Shown here: one piece after another, positions 1 through 16,424 of the stretch
Layout: each line of letters starts with the position of its first letter
How positions within the stretch are numbered: the stretch's first letter is position 1
Assembly: GCA_027422505.1 (NCBI GenBank)
Contig: JAPQWV010000749.1
Span: 179,870 to 243,869 of the forward strand
Source: Craterostigma plantagineum
Lineage: Eukaryota; Streptophyta; Magnoliopsida; Lamiales; Linderniaceae
DNA: 64,000 bases
Direction: 5' to 3'
Notes under the pieces: generated by a model
Seen by the model: only the letters and a program-made list of their open reading frames with translations
Database searches by the model: none
What the model was told of the DNA's origin: nothing
Made by a program: the position numbers and the translations under genes

Positions 1-193
1 AAAAATCGCATCTTTGGATTGTAAGAGTTACATATGGAGGCAGACACGCAAAATATAGCCGACCACATAAAAGAAAGCAACCTAACCTAATCTATCCCAC
101 TACAAAGGCTGTACCATAATGAGTAAAGAAAAGCAATGATAAATCGGTTGAGTGCAGCTAAAGTCATTTTGTCACGTAATATTCTTTGGGATT

Positions 194-239
<46 letters not shown>

Positions 240-854
240 GGGAGAAGTGGCCAATGTGCAATGGCCATTGAAAGAGCCTAACGATGCCGACTTCTTACCT
301 TTTTTTTCTTTTTCGTTTCTTTTATTTTAGTAACGTTCACCTAAATTAATTAACGGCCAGGGGTTACCATTGAATTGATACCTATTCGTTTCGATTTTGG
401 CAGACTCTTCAGATATTTATCTCTTATATACTCTGCACCCTGCCTGGTTTTGTTGTTCTGCATTACTGAGTATTTATCTTTAAAAAAACGCATTTTTATA
501 CCTGGAAAGACTCTTGTTTGTTGTTTCTCGATTTATACTCTTCCTCGGAGTAATCAAATTGGGCCGTGGATTATAAGCGGAGGTGGTACTTTGTATTTGC
601 TATACATACGTACAGCTTTTTTTTTAGGTTTTTCTAAATGCAGTTTAGATTTTCTATTCCCAATGTTGTTGTTAGTTACCGATTCGAGTGGCGAACGAAT
701 CTCTTATTTTGTTGCGATGTATTAGTTAAACCCATACGAAAGATTACGTTGATTCGACTCCAGTCGTTTGAAAAGATTTGTTTTTTATTTCTTCTTTCGA
801 CGTGTCGGTAGGATAAGAGGAGGAGGAGCTTATACTGAGGATTGCGAAGAAACA
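1..854. other. Upstream spacer of the HGSNAT-like gene
   Basis: No convincing coding sequence. AT-rich DNA with a GA microsatellite at 197-235 and T-rich tracts near 300-330 and 615-625. It should contain the promoter and 5' leader of the gene that starts at 855, but no TATA box stands out. A 116-codon open stretch at 375-725 has no recognisable domain and looks like chance. Confidence 0.6.
197..235. repeat. (GA)n microsatellite
   Basis: About 19 uninterrupted GA units. Such tracts are common in plant promoters and 5' leaders. It lies 620 bp upstream of the HGSNAT-like start codon. Confidence 0.95.
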
Positions 855-3632
855 ATGAGCGATTACAAACTAATCAAAGATGGCGAGGGATTGGATTTGC
901 AGGGGAACGTCGTTAATTGCACTAGTCTTCGCATTGAGTGTGGGGATATAAACGCCGATGCTGATACTTTTCCTCCCCATCATAAGATCAGAATTGCTTC
1001 TTCTCCTCGGCAGAGATCGGCGTTGAACGGCGCTGGTGGTGGTAGTTCGCCGTCGGCCCGACTTGTGTCTCTTGATGTTTTTCGCGGGCTCACTGTCGCG
1101 GTATTTTTCTAACCTCTTTACTCTGTCTTTTTTTTGTTTTTTGTTTTATGGGCATGTTGGGATAACTGAGAGTTGACTTTAGAATATTGAAAGATTGCAT
1201 CTTTGTACTTTTTTGTGTTCGTCTAATACATGAAAAGAGGGAGATTAAAAAAAGGGAAGAAATTCACAAGTCAAGATATGGGACAAACAACATCTAATCA
1301 ACAGATGAAACTTCCTCCTCTTCGAAGGCCCATAATGTTGTCCTCAATCAGATTGCTGTTGAGATATCTTTTCTTTTTTCCCTTTATATTGAAGAAAGTG
1401 GTGGTGGGGTGGGGTAGAGTCTGTGAACTGCACTGCACTGTTTTTTACGTGTAGTAAGCTAAGCTAAACACTGTACTTTTGAACTTTGTTGCAGTTAATG
1501 ATCTTTGTTGATGATGCTGGAGGATTATTACCAAGTATCAACCATTCGCCTTGGAATGGTTTGACTCTAGCAGATTTTGTCATGCCATTTTTCCTCTTCA
1601 TGGTTGGTCTGTCACTTGGACTTGCATATAAGGTACTTCAGATTTGATTTTTTCTTTTCTCCTTCGGAAGTGAAACTATGATATTCATGAGAATTATTGC
1701 ATCGCATGTGCTGATTTCTCTTCTTACTTCGACTAGAATATGCCTTCAAGAATCGGTGCTACCAAAAAAGCTCTGTTTCGAGCTGCCAAGCTAACTATCT
1801 TTGGGCTTTTCCTCCAAGGTTATGATGGATATTTTATTTGTCCTTGGGTTGAAATTCACTCTTAGGTTTTTCTTTGTTTACTTGTTTCTCAGAAGGTGCT
1901 TCTCTTATTCCTCATCTCAGGTGGATTTTTCCATGGCATTAACAATCTAACATACGGCGTGGATATGAATCAGATCAGATGGATGGGCATATTGCAGGTT
2001 TGTGCTTGTCGTACGTAACTTTTCTGCAATCATAAGTTTCCATATCAGCAGAGAATATGCTGACTATGTTTACGCTCGATTTTACTCTTCAGAGAATCGC
2101 ATTAGGATATTTCCTGGCAGCACTTTGCGAAATTTGGCTGGGGAGTAACAAGCAAGTTACCTCTCGATTATCTTTGCTGAAGAAATACGAAAAGCACTGG
2201 TAATTTGAGTCCTTAGCATAGCAAGATCCTTGATAAGTCTGCTATTTTCGTGAGATTTCACACTTTGATAAATAAAATTCAGGGCAATGGCAATCCTTCT
2301 GACAGCTTTATACCTTCTGTTATCATACGGCTTATACGTACCTAACTGGGAGTATAAGGTTCAAAACGGTACATCTTCCCACGCAAGCACATTCATGGTA
2401 AGAATCATGGCAATGCAAATACAGAGTACAAACTAATATTTTCTTATGTTTAAAGAAAAAAATCGATTCTTTTTTCATTAGGTGAAATGTGGCTTGCGAG
2501 GCGACACTGGCCCAGCATGCAACGCCGCTGGGATGATCGACCGTAAAGTTCTGGGCATTCAACATTTATATCGAAAGCCAATATATGCACGAACTGAGGT
2601 AATATACTCCATTTTTTTCCTTCCATTCCATTCGCAAACTTATAAACCTCAATGCTTTCGATCGTTAATACCAATATCCATATCAACAGAATTGCAGTGT
2701 CAACTCGCCGGATTACGGCCCCCTTCCTCGTAACGCCCCATCATGGTGCCAAGCACCCTTCGACCCCGAAGGAATCTTAAGGTTTTGTTCAATTTTTTCA
2801 TACCTCAATACTCAATAGTATGCAAGAAAACAAGAATTAACCAATTTTTCATATTTCAATATACTGACTTCTAATCGTATTCATTCATAGCACGATGATG
2901 GCTGTCGTGTCTTGCCTGATTGGTCTGCAATATGGGCATATTCTCGTCCACTTTAAGGTAAAAAGAATCAATTATTTTCTGCCATCCTATGCGAACGCGG
3001 CCCATCGAACTCATTCCTTCATCTAACATAGGATCACAAAGAAAGAATCCTCCTTTGGCTTGTTCCATCCTCGGGCTTTATAGTCTTGGGCGTACTACTC
3101 GACGTTTTTGGTAATTAATTTTTACTCGTTCGCCTTGTTATATATTTCGTGTTGTGGCTTCGTTTTTTCTTTTTCTTTTCTTTTTCAAATTTAATCGTTG
3201 ATTTGAATGGCAGGGATGCACATAAACAAGGCTCTGTATTCTTTTAGCTACATGTGCGTGACCATGGGCGTTGCGGGCATACTATTCGCTACGATATATC
3301 TAGTGGTCAGATTCTCACCCTTGTAAATACGTCGTCGTGTTTGGCCCATAATTAAAAAAAAAAAAAACTACTAGGTCGATGCGTACGAGTGGAAGCGATA
3401 CACTACGGTGTTAGAATGGATAGGAAAGCATGCATTGATGATATACATTCTTGTAGCTTGCAACATCTTGCCTCTTGTTGTCCAAGGATTTTACTGGAAG
3501 AATCCTCATAACAATATCGTAAGTAGATCTTTTTCTTCTTGAGGGCATACCTCTTTCTGATGGATGGGGCATTGAACTATATATCTTCTTTTCCTCTTGC
3601 AGCTAACGTTCGTTGCTGGGAGGCATCAATGA
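855..3632 (+). CDS. HGSNAT-like acyltransferase, multi-pass membrane protein
   Basis: Thirteen exons splice in frame: 855-1100, 1495-1632, 1737-1818, 1921-1997, 2093-2199, 2283-2397, 2482-2598, 2690-2781, 2891-2957, 3032-3110, 3214-3305, 3375-3518 and 3603-3632. All have GT-AG borders and give 461 residues. After a hydrophilic N-terminus comes RLVSLDVFRGLTVA, then the NHSPWNGLTLADFVMPFF region. The second matches the segment of human heparan-alpha-glucosaminide N-acetyltransferase that carries the acetyl-accepting histidine. Several hydrophobic helices follow, with a Cys-rich lumenal stretch around residues 240-300. Plant members of this DUF1624/DUF5009 family are not well characterised, so substrate and compartment are inference. 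The start at 855 is the first ATG of the frame. No indels were found. The gene is convergent with the GRAM gene. Confidence 0.9.
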
Positions 3633-4001
3633 GAGAAGCACCGCGATGGTTCTATTTTTTTTTATATATATTTTTTATTTTATTATTTCATATTACATAT
3701 ATGATATACCTCGTACTGATAAAAGGTAAATTCAATCTCATAATTTCATCATCCAAAAGCATATCATGTATTGTAGTCGGCAAGGGCCATTGAACGCTGT
3801 TGGAAGAAGGGGTTAAATTAGGCATTATTTTGAAAAAGCAGCCCGTCCAACTAATTCATATGGCATCATTACATGGCATTATTTAAAATCTCCCACAAAC
3901 GAAAAGAATAATTACACAACACAGTTTTTTTTTAACATATTCAACTCGATAGACAAACTCAGAACATAGATGATCACATTATTATTATTATTATTCAACC
4001 A
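3633..4001. other. Convergent 3' spacer
   Basis: T-rich sequence between the stops of the HGSNAT-like gene (+) and the GRAM-domain gene (-). It should hold both 3' UTRs. An ATT trinucleotide run lies near 3980-3995. No gene seen. Confidence 0.6.
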
Positions 4002-5266
4002 TCATATGGCATTCTCCGTACTTTGAGAATGGTACGTGCGGCGCCTCAATTGAGATTCTGGATTCGGCTGCTGCAAGAAGATCTTCGTGGGGTCATTAGG
4101 ATCAACATATCTGCAAAACACATAAAAAAATAGTCAGAATCGATTATAGGAAAGAAACAGCTGAGCTAAGATGCTAGAACACAGGCAAAAAGAGAAAGCG
4201 AAAGGGCACATACGCATGTCTCATCATTTCATCAACTGGAGTATGTGCAGCTTGGAGAGGATCCACTTGAGGCTGAGCTTCTGCTTCAGGACGGCGCTGG
4301 TTGTATTGTCGCACGGAGGAGATTAAGTTGAAGAACAATGGGATAAAAGTTCCACAGCCTCCTTCCTTGAACAGAATCTTGAAGGAATGAGTTGAGTAGA
4401 GTGCCCTATGTTCGTTATCGGGTACTACCTGCAAATGGAAGGATTAAGATAGGTCCCTTCAAGTCAAACTAATAAGAACCTTGGTCATACTTACGGGTTC
4501 GACTTGACCAGAGATATTGTTGCAGAAGAATATTGGCTGGTTGAATTTTTCACGATGAACGTAAAGCTGCCAATTCAATGCATATAAAGGAAGCAATGAG
4601 GATGAAGGCAAATGATTGACTTCATGTTAAGAGTTTAAGAAACAATGTCAAGCATGACACATACCAGGGGCATATCAAAGGCACCTAAATGTCCTACTGG
4701 CCTGCTTGCAACAAACACCATTCGTATGTTCGACAAGTAGATTGTTCCTTTGGCATGGACTTTTCCTCCTTGAGTGCTGAGATTTACAGACATGGAGCTA
4801 CATTAGCATTGTGATGTATGTACAATATATAATTTCCAAAACCTTATCCAATCATTATTGTGCCTGCGAAAATTAAGCATATGAAGGCAGAAAAAGAAAA
4901 TCATATTGCCCAAATTGCATATAATTACTGGATAAAAACCAGCATCTAATAACATAGGCCAATTTGATCCACCAGTGTCTCCCTCGATTAGATGGAGACG
5001 AAAAACACAAACAGCAATCGATAAAGATTCTGAAAACATGAACACAGCAAACGAAAAATAGCTAAGAATGCCGTGCCAATTCAGAGCAATTAATCATTAT
5101 GAAAGGCTTCCGAATCCAATCAAATCGAGCTATAGAGAGATGATCGTGAATAATACCCGGGAATCTTATCAATCTCAAACTCAACGCCATCTCTGGCCAA
5201 CACAAACATCTCGTTGACGAAAGGTACAGGGAGCCCATTCGGAAATAATTGCGGATTCAAAGCCAT
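4002..5266 (-). CDS. GRAM-domain protein, WBP2/UPF0664-like
   Basis: Five exons on the minus strand (5157-5266, 4665-4776, 4495-4566, 4214-4428, 4002-4110) join in frame to 205 residues, about the length of the Arabidopsis At5g11680 type protein. It begins MALNPQLFPNGLPVPFVNEMF and continues into a GRAM-like fold (KAKGTIYLSNIRMVFV-type strand region, then AFDMPLLYVHREKFNQPIF and FCNNISGQV). The tail is rich in Pro, Gln and Ala (VDPLQAAHTPVDEMMRHAYV) with basic RRR near the end. GRAM domains usually bind phosphoinositides or proteins at membranes. The exact role of this plant protein is not established. All introns are GT-AG and there is no break. Its 5' end lies 600 bp downstream of the ARPC2A stop on the same strand. 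Confidence 0.92.
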
Positions 5267-5866
5267 CTTTCACCAAAGCACCTGCAGAATCGATCGAGTC
5301 GATCACGGTATTATTGCTGAAGATTTCGAGTTGGACCCCCAAATATATAAAACGTACAGGAAATGCTATGACCGAAATTATCTACAACATTCTTGAAAGT
5401 TTCTTTTCAATTCGAGTTTGCCCCTTAATGTTTTCTTATAGTTCAATTTGGTCCATCGAACCTTCAGAATATTCAGATAAGCACTCGAATTTTCACATTA
5501 ACTAAAACAAAACATCACTTGACTGATTGAACATGAACAGCTATTTCACAAAGATGAAATCTTTATTTCAATTTGATCACTGCAGAATTTCGATCCTCGA
5601 TAGTCATTTCAACAAGAAGTCTAATCAATTTCTGGGACGCTCTCTTTCGACATGGTTTCTACAATAAAGGAACACCATGCCATGGATGGATATAAAGGTT
5701 CTTAAGCAATAGCTGTTTACTCTTCCCAGCAATGGCAGTTGCCTAACATTGTTCGAAAATCATCATCTCGAGTTGAAACTTCGGCCCTCTTTCATGCCCT
5801 ACATAAAAAGACAGCAGTAAGGTATATAGCAATCATACCCAGAAAACAAATACGAGAATGCCATCA
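5267..5866. other. Spacer between ARPC2A and GRAM genes
   Basis: About 600 bp containing the ARPC2A 3' UTR and the GRAM-gene promoter and leader, both on the minus strand. No further coding sequence recognised. Short open stretches here lack domain similarity. Confidence 0.6.
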
Positions 5867-7967
5867 TCAACATTCCCAAACAAATAGCCGTACCAATTTC
5901 TTGAAGGATTTAGTTAGTGTAGGTTTCCTGGGACTATCTGAATCCAGTTTGGCTTGGTCCAAAGCCTGAAGGTGCAACAGAATATAATATCGTAGCAGAT
6001 AAAACTCATTTATTGCGGCATGTAGAAGATTTGAAATACAGGGAACAAAGCAAGGTATCGAAAATCAAAGGTCTTAGAACTCAGAAGAGAGGTGTAGCTC
6101 TGGTGAGAAAAGTGTGATTTACCTCTATCAATGACTCAACACGCCTTCTCATCCTAGTGTGTATAAAACCTTCCGAGCACTGCATGTGCACGAAGTATCA
6201 TCGAAAAATTTCGCAGATCCCTCTTGTAAGCTCAGACAAAGTTTGATGATTTAATTGTGCTGTAGAACTAGTTACCTTGACGTGATAACTAACATATGCA
6301 TGAAATGTACATAAACTCCAAACAGTTCTGTCAAGCTTTCTGCCCTCCACGTGGCGCGGGAAGATGACTGTTTCCATATGCATACAAGTTATATTAGCTA
6401 GAGAGTTAACTAACAAAAATATTAATAAAAGATTCTTATATACCAAAACTGACGAATCCAGCATTTGCTGATAATGCTTCCTCATTAGCTCCTTCCAATT
6501 CTCTAGGAGGAGATAAAGACCAGAAACAGGGAGGTGCATTGTTGAGGCCAGCAGTGCGTCTGGCTTCCACAAATTCCTAAATGGTTAAAGAAGTCGAAGA
6601 CCATTCAACAAAGAAGCGAAGAAGACAAAAGCGATGAGATAAAAAAAGCAGCCAAAAGGCTATCCAAATACCTGAAGGAAAGACGTTGCAAGAACAGTAT
6701 CAACTGAATCTTTGAATCTCATGGGGAAAATCACCGTGACCTTGTCCACCTGCAACCATAGGTTTTGACTCCAGATTCATATGCTTGCAGTAGAATGTAT
6801 CGTTACATTGGGAGCAGTCTATACCAAAAGTAGGTTTTCTAACATGACTTTTGAAAATAATAATAAGGGTGGATAGGGTTATGCTGTCGAATATATAGAG
6901 AAATATTATTGGGTTTAAAAAGGGTATTAAGGCTAGAAAGCGGCACAAATTCACAAGATTTCTGGGTACTGCACAATAGAACTTTTAATAGACCAGAAAC
7001 AACATACGATAGAAATTTCAAAGGTGTACCTGAGGCATAACAAAAAACGACTCACTTTCCCGATGCACAAGGGAAACAAGCTCGTTCAAACCTGAACCAA
7101 CTTTCCTCGTGAGAAGTTGTTTGAGAATCGCTCTTAATGGAGCACCCAATACCACTTCTCTTATAGATGCAAACTTTACCAGGAGCGCCTGTTTATGCTC
7201 TGCACGATTTTTGGCCACCAATTTTGTGAAAAGCACAACAATTTACAGAATACGGACAGAAACTAAGTACAATCAAACAATATGAGAGAAAAACTTAAGA
7301 CTAAGACCCACAAATCAAATATGAGACCCTAGAGATGGAATGGAAAGCAAGAAGTTAGAGTGTAACAACACTGTCCTAGCAGTGCCCAATATCAAGCAGC
7401 CACATTTTTTGGAACAAAATTTGTGAAGTACAAGAGTGGATCAGAAAAAGGAACTCACTGAACCTTCATCTTGAGGAACCTTTAATAAGTTGAGTTTCAG
7501 CGTGAGATTAAAACCATCTCTTGGGGGATCAAGAATTTGTAAAACACCACCATATGTAGTTTTAATGGCTTCTATAGCACCAGGAGGTAGTCCATCAAAA
7601 AATACGGTATCTTGAGGTGGTGTTGGCAATGATAAGGAAAGCAGAACGATGTTCGGATTCTTAACGGTCGCCTGCCAAAGTCAACGGAAAATTAGAATCT
7701 ACCATTTAAATGGCCATAATCTACCAAAATATTATCCTGTATACAGTACCTGAATATGGTACCGTACATCATCAAATTCGACCCATTGACAATCTAATTC
7801 AACTCCTTTCTCAAGACTGCAAATGTTGATATCACATCAAGCGAACTTTAAGGCAAAAAACGATTCTAACCAAACCCCCCAAAACTCGTGAGAGTTGAGA
7901 CTTACTTCTGAACACGAGTAGACAAAAGCTGCAGGAGGTATCTGCAGGTAGATTGCAGCAGTATCAT
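5867..7967 (-). CDS. ARPC2A: Actin-related protein 2/3 complex subunit 2A
   Basis: Nine exons (7906-7967, 7750-7816, 7459-7671, 7030-7188, 6672-6749, 6444-6576, 6276-6367, 6123-6179, 5867-5965) splice in frame to 319 residues, essentially the length of Arabidopsis ARPC2A/DISTORTED2. Recognisable blocks in order are MILLQSTCRYLLQLLSTRVQ, VELDCQWVEFDDVRYHIQ, FFDGLPPGAIEAIKTTYGG, RDGFNLTLKLNL, FASIREVVLGAP, FPMRFKDSVDTVLATSFLQ, VIFPRHVEGRKLDRTVWSL and HTRMRRRVESLIE. ARPC2 forms the core of the seven-subunit ARP2/3 complex that nucleates branched actin; plant mutants have distorted trichomes and altered epidermal cell shape. The C-terminal tail is basic and variable. All splice sites are GT-AG and there is no break. 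The start at 7967 gives the family N-terminus exactly. Confidence 0.96.
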
Positions 7968-8660
7968 GAATTTTTCACCAGCTTAGTCCAACGTTTCTCA
8001 GTTGTTGGATTCAACCCCAATTGCGAACTGAATGTATATGCTGACAGAGATGAGAATGCATAAGAGCAAATCCACTCAGCATAAAATGAAATTGGAAATA
8101 AGGTTACGGTTGCTAGTATAAACAAACACTCAAGGGAGTAAAATCCCATGCTCGGAGAAATCGATTTACCTTGATTTTAAGGATCGAAGTGAAAGCTGAA
8201 CGGATTGGTCGATTTCAAGAAGAGAGACCACCTTGCTGCTCAATTAGCAAGTTGTTGCTTTGGTATAATCTATCAATCGACAAGAAAAAACCGTAGGATG
8301 AAGAAGAAAAGACTCCAAAAGCCCAGTTAAACAGTATTCTATACTCACTTTACTTTTATTATTTCAAGAAAATCGATCTAAAAAACAGGACAAAGAAAGC
8401 CGATGCAAGAAGAAAGGTTAATTGCACTAACTGCACTAAAATATGCTTAATTGCATTTAAGGTGCTCCACACTTTTATAGTACATAATCCACACCGTTTC
8501 CACGCACGACTCCCTCGCCGGAGTCCCCATCAACTACGGTGATGCGACGAAAGATTTGATTTTTCTGTTATTTCTTTTGGTGGGAGTCATTCAGATTCTA
8601 GATTATTGCATCAATCTTCACTTGAACTGTTCTTTTTTCATTACATAAAGATTACATTTT
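7968..8660. other. Spacer between SCPL and ARPC2A genes
   Basis: About 690 bp holding the ARPC2A 5' leader and promoter and the SCPL 3' UTR (minus strand). No gene seen. An open stretch at 7964-8149 overlaps the first ARPC2A exon in another frame and is noise. Confidence 0.6.
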
Positions 8661-12966
<4,306 letters not shown>

Positions 12967-14590
12967 ATGAAAAGGGACCATAACATCCAAGGAACCAACC
13001 CCACGGCCAGGACCACCACCACCAGCGGCAACGGCGGCTGGTCCGCCGAGCCCAGTAAAACCAGCTCATGGCACCGCGAAGAAGCCGGCGACGACGAACT
13101 CATGGCCGTCTTGGGATACAAGGTGAAGTCGTCGGACATGGCCGAGATTGCCCAGAAGCTCCATCTCTTGGAGCATGTAATGAACACCGCCGCCGACGAA
13201 GAAAACCCTCTTTCCTCCGACGCCGTACAGCACTACAACCCTTCCGATCTCAACTCGTGGCTTCAGTCGATGATCTCCGAGATGGATTCTTCCTCTGCTT
13301 CTTGTCCTAATCCGTTTTCGTCTCAAGATTTTGGGTCCGATCTCACCGCGATTCCCGGCGAGGCCGTGCTTCAGCCCAATAAGAAGCTCAAATCGGAGGC
13401 CAATAGCGCCGGCGGCGGCGGAGAAGTTAACGCCGGCCCACCATCTCGGCCGCTCGTCTTAGTCGATTCCCAGGAAAACGGCATCAGACTCGTCCACACG
13501 CTCATGGCCTGCGCCGACGCAGTAAACGCCAGAAATTTCAAGCTGGCCGAAGCTCTGCTCAACAATATCGGATTTTTAGCCGTCTCCCAAGCTGGGGCGA
13601 TGAGAAAGGTCGCAACTTACTTCGCCGAAGCATTAGCTCGGATAATCTACGGCTTATCTCCCACGAACGAAAGCAGAAACTACTCAGCTTTCACCGATTT
13701 ATTACAAGGCCACTTCTACGAGACCTGCCCATACCTCAAATTCGCCCATTTCACGGCCAATCAAGCAATCCTCGAAGCTTTCTCAGGGAAAAAGAAGGTC
13801 CACGTGGTTGATTTCGGCATCAAACAAGGTATGCAGTGGCCGGCCCTATTACAAGCCTCGCCTTGCAGCCCGGCGGGCCACTGAGCTTTTGCCTGACTGG
13901 AATTGGCCCGCCGTCGAAAGACAACACTGACTACCTCCAACAAGTCGGCTTGAAATTGGCTCAGTTTGCAGAGAGCATAAACGTAGAGTTTCAGTACAGA
14001 GGATTCGTTGTGAATTCACTAGCCGATTTAAATTCATCAATCTTCAGCGCCCAAGAAGAAGAAACAGTGGCTGTCAATTCCATCTTCGAGCTCCACCAGC
14101 TCTTAGCCCGGCCAGGCGGGATTGAAAAGGTGCTGACTTTCGTCAAGGAATTGAAGCCGAAGATATTCACGGTGGTCGAACAAGAGGCAAATCACAATGG
14201 GCCTTCGTTCTTGGACAGATTCAACGAGTCCTTACACTACTACTCCACCATGTTCGACTCACTTGAGAGCTGTAATAACATGGGAGGCGACGTGTCTGAC
14301 CACGACAAGGTTATGAGCGAGGTTTATTTGGGTAGGCAGATATGCAACGTGGTGGCTTGTGAAGGTTCGGAGAGGGTGGAGAGGCACGAGTCGCTGTTCA
14401 GTGGAGGGCTCGGCTGGGTTCGCATGGGTTCGAGGCGGTCCACTTGGGCTCGAACGCTTACAAGCAAGCTAGCATGTTGCTGGCCTTGTACGGCGGCGGG
14501 GATGGGTATGGAGTGGAGGAGAAGAGTGGTTGCCTTTTGTTGGGTTGGCATGGTAGGCCACTCATTGCCACGTCTGCGTGGAAGTTATAA
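12967..14590 (+). CDS. DELLA-subfamily GRAS protein (GAI/RGA-type); two frame breaks
   Basis: Intronless, as usual for DELLA genes. The N-terminus has the DELLA domain as [12 protein letters not shown], then [15 protein letters not shown] and [14 protein letters not shown] in place of TVHYNP. The GRAS domain follows: leucine-heptad region I ([11 protein letters not shown]...), [20 protein letters not shown], region II, the PFYRE region ([19 protein letters not shown]) and the C-terminal SAW motif ([18 protein letters not shown]). DELLA proteins are nuclear repressors of gibberellin responses, degraded after GID1 binds the N-terminal domain. Two single-base deletions break the frame: at about 13857 (after ALLQA) and at about 14395 (before Q-W-R-A-R-L-G-S). 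With both allowed, 1624 bp give 541 residues, the normal length. Conservation continues on both sides of each break, which favours sequence error over a decayed gene. No ATG lies just upstream in frame. Confidence 0.93.
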
Positions 14591-15306
14591 TGGGCTTTTA
14601 ATGTGTTTATCTATTCTATATGTGCCTTTTTTTTTTAATCTTGTTTTTTAGATTGTGTTTTGATCTTATAGGCTCTCATCGACACCTTTCTTTCTTTCTT
14701 TGTGTTGATTTCTATCTTTTTTTTTTGTTGAAATCTTTCGTAATTTCTACCCATCGTTTCGTTTTTCTTACAGTTTGGAAAGTTTGTTTGGTTGAGATAT
14801 TGGGACCAGTGAAGCACGTTGGTCTTGAATGATGTGTCTGTTTATACTTTACAATTTATGTAATGGAGGACTTTTTATTTAAGATAATAATGGAAGAAGG
14901 AAAGAAGGCTCCTTTTGTGAAATTCTTGAATATGCCATGTGATGGGGAAAGGGGCCATAGGATGGGACGATGTTGTCTTTCTGTATTTGTGTGTGATCTT
15001 GATAGAGATAGGGCACAAGTTCTTTTATTATGTGGTCCATGGGAGAGTTCTATTGTTTGATTATTATTATTATTGTGACATTGGATTATTGGTAAGTTAA
15101 ACGAAAGAAAGTAAATTTTTTACATTATGTAGTTTCTGTCGAATAAGAATCCTTGAATCAATCTCTATACTTTTTTCATCTTTTATTTCCACTCAAGTTG
15201 TAATTGCCAATCGATTTTATCTGTTTATAGTGTTTGCCACTTACATAGTGGTTTGTCAATTTTAAGGAAAACGTCCAATCAAATGAGAATCTTTTATATT
15301 ATCAAT
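14591..15306. other. DELLA 3' flank
   Basis: T-rich 3' UTR-like sequence and spacer up to the hAT element. Open stretches at 14620-15060 have no similarity to known domains. Nothing else seen. Confidence 0.6.
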
Positions 15307-15557
15307 TAGGGGTGTTCATCGGTCGGTTCGGTTCGGTTTTCTAAACTTCGGTTCGGTTTTTCGGTTTTCGGTTTTGCGTATGCTTAATCCGATATCCGAA
15401 CCGTTTTAATTTGGTTCGGTTCGGTGTTTTCGGTTCGGTTTTTCGGTTTAAGGAGTAGTAAAAATGTTGAAGACATATAGAGCTCAAACATCATATACAT
15501 AAAACAACATACCAAACAAAGATGTTAATATTGTTAGGCAACATACTTAAGAAGCTA

Positions 15558-15663
15558 CAAGTCATAAGGATCACACACGAATCCTAACACACACCAAGTC
15601 ATAACTCACATTACAAGTCATAAGTATCACACACGAAGCCTAACAGACACCAAGTCATAACTT
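15558..15663. repeat. Direct repeat, two ~54-bp units inside the hAT element
   Basis: Two adjacent copies carrying AAGTCATAAG, then ATCACACACGAA and CCTAACA, and ending in ACACCAAGTCATAACT. They differ by a few bases and an indel. The right copy runs into the end of the BED-finger reading frame. Confidence 0.7.
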
Positions 15664-15827
15664 GAAGTACAATACTTGCATTTCGCTCTAGAGGCCCCAT
15701 TAGAATCAGTGAATCTCTCAAAGTGCTCCCAAACAATAGATCTAGATTTCATAGCTTTTTGTTTTTTATCATCCGGAATTGAACCCGTTGACGATGAAAC
15801 AGGTGCACTGCAATCACTTTCAGCCAT
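15627..15827 (-). pseudogene. BED zinc-finger fragment of a hAT transposase
   Basis: A 66-codon frame on the minus strand starts MAESDCSAP and contains IVWEHFERF and AKCKYC, the first half of a BED-type zinc finger (aromatic pair plus C-x2-C) found at the N-terminus of Ac-like hAT transposases. The second half (the H-x-H pair) and the whole catalytic domain are missing, so the product cannot be an active transposase. It fits the deletion-derivative nature of the surrounding element. Confidence 0.75.
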
Positions 15828-16424
15828 CTAGAATTGAAATAAACACCACAACTCAGATTTATTAGCTGACAAAAATCAACTTACATTGCATACTTACTGC
15901 TTGAACAATGAAAACGACCCAGTTGAGAGTTGAGACTTGAGAGCTGAGACCGATTGTCGAGAAAGAACTACGATAGTACAATACCAAGGAATTTCGAAGC
16001 AGACTTGGATATTGAGATTTGAGAAGCTGAAAACGTTGGGAAATAGGTTTGATGTGTGTTCTTCACAATCGCAGGGTTCACCACAATGAGAAATAATATA
16101 TTTAATTATTTTATGTTTAATAACCTTTGGGCTTAAGTAACATTAAATTGGGCTTTACTTATTATATTCATACGGCCCATTACAAATACACATATAATAT
16201 ATTATATATTTATACTATTCGGTTTTCGGTTTTCCGGTTTTTTTTTTCAGAAAACCGAAAACCGAACCGAATAACCGAAATATTCTATACACTAAACCGA
16301 AACCGACCGAAAAACCGAAAAAACCGAACCGAAAAAACCAAAATTTACGGTTCGGTCGGTTTGTTCGGTTTTTCGGTTATTTTGAACACCCCTATTATCA
16401 ATAAAAAATTGGTGAATCTATAGA

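Larger units (their letters stand above)
15307..16394. mobile_element. Non-autonomous hAT element, 1,088 bp, target duplication TTATCAAT
   Basis: Ends are TAGGGGTGTTCA at the left and TGAACACCCCTA at the right, a perfect 12-bp terminal inverted repeat. The 8-bp direct duplication TTATCAAT flanks it at 15299-15306 and 16395-16402, as expected for hAT transposition. Subterminal zones on both sides (15320-15450 and 16220-16375) are packed with GGTTCGGTTTTTCGG-type repeats in opposite orientation, a likely transposase-binding array. The interior keeps only a BED-finger fragment and a short direct repeat, so this is a deletion derivative of an autonomous hAT. The perfect duplication and ends suggest relatively recent insertion. 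Confidence 0.93.

Noticed and set aside
375..725. 116-codon open frame upstream of the HGSNAT-like gene
   Set aside because: No recognisable domain, low-complexity hydrophobic and T-rich content; probably chance in an AT-rich leader.
768..854. N-terminal extension of the HGSNAT-like protein
   Set aside because: The open frame upstream of 855 has no ATG (it begins with TTG), and the ATG at 855 is the first in frame.
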